Origin: Mesorhizobium sp. M1E.F.Ca.ET.045.02.1.1 | Lineage (GTDB): Bacteria > Pseudomonadota > Alphaproteobacteria > Rhizobiales > Rhizobiaceae | Reading direction: 5' to 3' | Assembly: GCF_003952485.1 (NCBI RefSeq) | Contig: NZ_CP034447.1 | Location: 3,052,501-3,116,500, forward strand | DNA length: 64,000 nucleotides | Part shown: positions 60,877-64,000 of the stretch, piece after piece | How positions within the stretch are numbered: the stretch's first letter is position 1 | How the letters are laid out: each line of letters opens with the position of its first letter | The notes under the pieces: generated by a model | Told to the model about the DNA's origin: nothing | Database searches by the model: none | What the model saw: only the letters and a program-made list of their open reading frames with translations | Program-made: the position numbers and the translations under genes

Positions 60877-62451
60877 ATGACTACCGTCGGGGCTGGTTTC
60901 AGGCTCGCAAGGGCCGGCTGGGTGCTGGTCCGCGAAGGCGTCGTCGCGGCGCTGCCCGGAGAAGAGCTTTCCGGCATGCCGAAGCTCGGCTGGCGGCTCG
61001 CACGTGTGCTCGCCCGCCGCCGCGCGCTCGCCCACCAGCGCGGCGACCGGCTGGCGCAGGCGGTGGTGCGACTGGGTCCATCCTACGTCAAGCTCGGGCA
61101 GTTCCTGGCGACGCGGCCGGACGTCGTCGGCAACGACATGGCGGTCGACCTCGCCCTGCTGCAGGACAAGATGCACACCTTCCCAAAAGCGGAGGCGATC
61201 GCGGCGATCGAGGCCTCGCTCGGGCGCAAGATCGACGATCTCTATGCCAGCCTCGGAGAGCCGGTTGCGGCTGCTTCGATCGCCCAGGTGCACGGCGCCG
61301 AAGTCGTTCGCGACGGGAAGGCTTCACGGGTGGCGGTGAAGGTCATCCGGCCCGGCGTGCGCCATCGCTTCTTCCAGGATCTCGAGAGCTACTTCCTCGC
61401 CGCTCGCCTGCAGGAGAAATACATTCCCTCGTCGCGCCGACTGCGGCCAATCGAGGTGACCCAAACGCTGGCGCAGACCACCAAGGTCGAAATGGACATG
61501 CGGCTCGAGGCGGCCGCGTTTTCAGAGCTCGGTGAAAACACGAAAGACGATCCGGGCTTCCGCGTGCCCGCGGTCGATTGGGAGCGGACCGGCCGCGACG
61601 TGATCACCATGGAGTGGATCGACGGCATCAAGATGAACGATCTGGTCGGCCTTGCCGCCGCAGGTCACGATCTCAAGGCGATCGCCGCCAATCTCATCCA
61701 GTCGTTCCTCAGGCACACGCTGCGCGACGGCTTCTTCCATGCCGACATGCATCCGGGCAATCTGTTCGTCGAGGCGGACGGCACCATCGTCGCCGTCGAT
61801 CTCGGCATCGCCGGCAGGCTCGGCAAGAAGGAGCGGCGTTTCCTAGCCGAGATCCTCTACGGCTTCATCGTTCGCGATTATCAGCGCGTCGCCGAGGTGC
61901 ATTTCGAGGCCGGCTATGTGCCGCGCCAGCACAATGTCGAGGCTTTCGCGCAGGCGATCCGCGCCATCGGCGAGCCGATCCATGGCCAATCGGCAGACAC
62001 CATTTCGATGGCCAAGCTCTTGACCCTTCTGTTCGAGGTCACCGAACTTTTCGACATGGCGACGCGACCGGAACTGATCCTGCTGCAAAAGACCATGGTC
62101 GTCGTCGAAGGCGTCGCCCGCACGCTCGATCCGGCCTTCAACATGTGGAAGACGTCGGAGTCGGTGGTCAGCGACTGGATCGCCGGCAATCTCGGTCCGC
62201 GCGGAATGCTGACCGACGCTCGCGACGCCGGCAAGGCGCTGGTGGCGCTGGCAAGGCAAGCGCCGGATATTGCCGCCCGTACCGAGCGGCTGTCGCGCGA
62301 AATCGACCTGATGGCCGAACATGGACTGCGATTCGACGAGGCGACCGCGCGCGCCATCGGCAAGGCCGAAGCCCGCCATACCCGCTCCGGCCGCGTGGCG
62401 CTGTGGGTGATCGCGCTGACGCTGATCTATATCGCTTGGCGGATCTTCTGA
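60877..62451 (+). CDS. ubiB: Ubiquinone biosynthesis protein UbiB (ABC1/ADCK-type)
   Basis: 524 residues. The UbiB family's kinase-like fold: signature LGPSYVKLGQFLATRPDVV, catalytic HADMHPGNLFVEADG, and AVDLGIAGRLG. Two hydrophobic segments near the C-terminus (VALWVIALTLIYIAWRI) attach it to the membrane. It is an ATPase/kinase-like helper for coenzyme Q synthesis. Confidence 0.96.
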   Translation: MTTVGAGFRLARAGWVLVREGVVAALPGEELSGMPKLGWRLARVLARRRALAHQRGDRLAQAVVRLGPSYVKLGQFLATRPDVVGNDMAVDLALLQDKMHTFPKAEAIAAIEASLGRKIDDLYASLGEPVAAASIAQVHGAEVVRDGKASRVAVKVIRPGVRHRFFQDLESYFLAARLQEKYIPSSRRLRPIEVTQTLAQTTKVEMDMRLEAAAFSELGENTKDDPGFRVPAVDWERTGRDVITMEWIDGIKMNDLVGLAAAGHDLKAIAANLIQSFLRHTLRDGFFHADMHPGNLFVEADGTIVAVDLGIAGRLGKKERRFLAEILYGFIVRDYQRVAEVHFEAGYVPRQHNVEAFAQAIRAIGEPIHGQSADTISMAKLLTLLFEVTELFDMATRPELILLQKTMVVVEGVARTLDPAFNMWKTSESVVSDWIAGNLGPRGMLTDARDAGKALVALARQAPDIAARTERLSREIDLMAEHGLRFDEATARAIGKAEARHTRSGRVALWVIALTLIYIAWRIF

Positions 62452-62524
62452 ACGCCGCCCGCCTTGCCGTGATTTGATTGCATTGCTATCATTGCTGACA
62501 CCAGTTTGAAGCGGATGCAATCAC

Positions 62525-63997
62525 ATGGCCAGCATCACGATCCGCAACCTTGACGACGAGGTCAAGGACCTGCTGCGGCAACTGGCGGCCGAAAATGGCT
62601 GCTCGATGGAGGAGCAGGCGCGGGCGATGATCCGCGCGGCGGTTGAAGGCCGGGCAGGGCAGGCCGACCGCATCGACCAGATCGAGAAGACGCTGCGCGC
62701 GCTGACCGGACCCGGCCAACAAGCGACGCCCGCCTCTGCCGGATCCGGCAAACCATCGGTTCGGGGAACGCTCTACGGCAGACGCATCCTGCTCATCATC
62801 GGCGGCGGCATCGCCGCCTACAAGGCGCTCGACCTGATCAGGCGCTTGCGCGAGCGGGGTGCTTCCGTCCGGGTTGTCATGACGGCCGCGGCGCAGGAAT
62901 TCATCACCGCGCTCTCGGTCGGCGCGCTTTCGGCCGATCACGTCTTCACCGAGCTGTTCGACCGTAATGACGAGCACGATGTCGGCCATATCAGACTGTC
63001 GCGCGAGGCCGACCTGCTTGTGGTGGCGCCAGCCACCGCCGATCTGATGGCGAAGCTCGCCAACGGCCATGCCAACGACCTCGCCTCGACGGTGCTTTTG
63101 GCCACCGACAAGAAGGTGCTGATGGCGCCGGCGATGAATCCGAAAATGTGGTCGCATCCGGCGACGCGCCGCAACCGGGTGACCTTGCAGAAGGACGGCA
63201 TCGCCTTTGTCGGCCCCGCCAGGGGCGAGATGGCGGAAAGCAACGAGGCCGGCGAGGGCCGCATGGCCGAGCCGCTGGAGATCGTCGCGGCCATTGAGGC
63301 CATGCTCGATGAGAAGCCGAAGCCGCTTTCGGGCCGCAGGATCATCGTCACCTCGGGGCCGACGCATGAGCCGATCGATCCGGTGCGCTACATCGCCAAT
63401 CGCTCGTCCGGCAAGCAGGGGCATGCGATCGCCGCGGCGCTGGCAAAGCTCGGCGCCGATGTCCGGCTGGTTTCCGGTCCGGTCACCATCGCCGACCCGG
63501 CCGGGGTCACGACCACGCATGTCGAAACCGCGGCCGAGATGAAGGATGCGGTCGAAAACCTTTTGCCGGCGGACGCGGCGGTGTTCGTCGCGGCGGTCGC
63601 CGACTGGCGCACGGCGAATGCCGCCGGCGAGAAGATCAAGAAGGTGGCCGGAGAGGGACCGCCTGCGCTGCAAATGGTCGAGAATCCCGACATCCTGGCC
63701 GGCGTTGGCCACCACAGCCAGCGGCCGGGTCTTGTCGTCGGCTTTGCCGCCGAGACGCAGGACCTGATCGCCAATGCCGAGGCCAAGCTCAGGAAGAAGG
63801 GCGCCGATTTCATCGTCGCCAACGACGTCTCGCATGAGAGCGGCATTGGCCCGTCGGGCGTCATGGGCGGCGACCGCAACAAGGTGCGCATCGTCTCCCG
63901 CACCGGCGTCGAGGAGTGGCCGGAGATGGGCAAGGACGAGGTGGCGGCGCGGCTCGCCGCCTTGATCGCCGAGCGGCTGCGGACGATCGTTGTTTGA
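62525..63997 (+). CDS. coaBC: CoaBC with N-terminal ribbon-helix-helix-like extension
   Basis: 490 residues. Residues about 80-260 are the CoaC flavin decarboxylase (LLIIGGGIAAYKALDLIRRL, APAMNPKMW) and about 270-490 the CoaB ligase (VTSGPTHEPIDPVRYIANRSSGKQGHAIA). They make 4'-phosphopantetheine for CoA. The first ~45 residues (MASITIRNLDDEVKDLLRQL, then EEQARAMIRAAVE) read like a FitA/Arc-type ribbon-helix-helix antitoxin domain, with a linker to about 80. The stop is 4 nt from the window end. Confidence 0.93.
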   Translation: MASITIRNLDDEVKDLLRQLAAENGCSMEEQARAMIRAAVEGRAGQADRIDQIEKTLRALTGPGQQATPASAGSGKPSVRGTLYGRRILLIIGGGIAAYKALDLIRRLRERGASVRVVMTAAAQEFITALSVGALSADHVFTELFDRNDEHDVGHIRLSREADLLVVAPATADLMAKLANGHANDLASTVLLATDKKVLMAPAMNPKMWSHPATRRNRVTLQKDGIAFVGPARGEMAESNEAGEGRMAEPLEIVAAIEAMLDEKPKPLSGRRIIVTSGPTHEPIDPVRYIANRSSGKQGHAIAAALAKLGADVRLVSGPVTIADPAGVTTTHVETAAEMKDAVENLLPADAAVFVAAVADWRTANAAGEKIKKVAGEGPPALQMVENPDILAGVGHHSQRPGLVVGFAAETQDLIANAEAKLRKKGADFIVANDVSHESGIGPSGVMGGDRNKVRIVSRTGVEEWPEMGKDEVAARLAALIAERLRTIVV

Positions 63998-64000
63998 ATG

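Noticed and set aside
62489..63835. 448-codon frame opposite coaBC
   Set aside because: Antisense shadow with no motif.
1..64000. Prophage, IS element or CRISPR array
   Set aside because: No integrase, transposase, phage structural gene or regularly spaced direct repeats were recognised; the tRNA at 44536 has no adjacent integration signs.

Overview
The window is high-GC DNA, very probably from a chromosome of a Rhizobiales alphaproteobacterium close to Mesorhizobium. This rests on codon use, on the gene content (ubiE-ubiB-coaBC, BMP-type nucleoside transporter, DUF3775/DUF2267/DUF302 proteins), and on a dispersed palindromic repeat (CAATTCC-GGAAAA / CCGGAATTG) found four times between genes. 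The genus is inference. I see no integrase, transposase, CRISPR array or rRNA. One tRNA-Ser(GGA) is present at 44536-44625.

Region 1 (1 to about 45 kb) is a low-oxygen/stress island. It holds host-attachment-like protein, two full and one truncated universal stress proteins, flavin reductase-like and PPOX-like flavoproteins, phasin and PHA synthase, small cytochromes c, a solitary GroEL, Hsp20, a complete arginine deiminase operon (arcD-arcA-arcB-arcC), an MgtC/DUF4010 protein, a phosphoribosyltransferase, a Mg2+-type P-ATPase, a DUF302/P1B-ATPase/thioredoxin-2 operon, a Pat-type acyl-CoA synthetase/acetyltransferase, a zinc alcohol dehydrogenase, an epoxide hydrolase and a metallophosphoesterase. 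What ties it together is a 14-bp palindrome of the FNR/FixK/Anr type (TTGAT-N4-ATCAA and close variants). I found 18 copies, nearly all 50-77 bp upstream of a start codon and none after 44918. No FNR/FixK gene lies in the window, so the regulator acts from elsewhere. Several boxes precede genes too short for routine annotation, notably two paralogous single-span membrane microproteins (2941-3060 and 30338-30508).

Inside the island, 24.3-30.1 kb is a separate redox/signalling block without boxes. A PepSY-like exported protein, an OmpR-type regulator and a histidine kinase converge on an operon encoding a SGATLTS-bearing FMN-binding exported protein, ApbE flavin transferase, and a fusion of an RnfD/NqrB-like membrane domain to a ferredoxin-reductase-like FAD/NAD domain. 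This looks like a compact flavin-based transmembrane electron-transfer system.

Region 2 (45 kb to the end) is housekeeping-like. It has a Ser/Thr kinase fused to a universal stress domain, two small membrane proteins, and then a nucleoside uptake and salvage locus: BMP binding protein, ABC ATPase, two permeases, cytidine deaminase, purine nucleoside phosphorylase, thymidine phosphorylase, uracil phosphoribosyltransferase and adenosine deaminase. It is interrupted by an acetyltransferase, an anti-sigma-like protein and SlyX. The window ends with ubiE, ubiB and a coaBC that carries an extra ribbon-helix-helix-like N-terminus.
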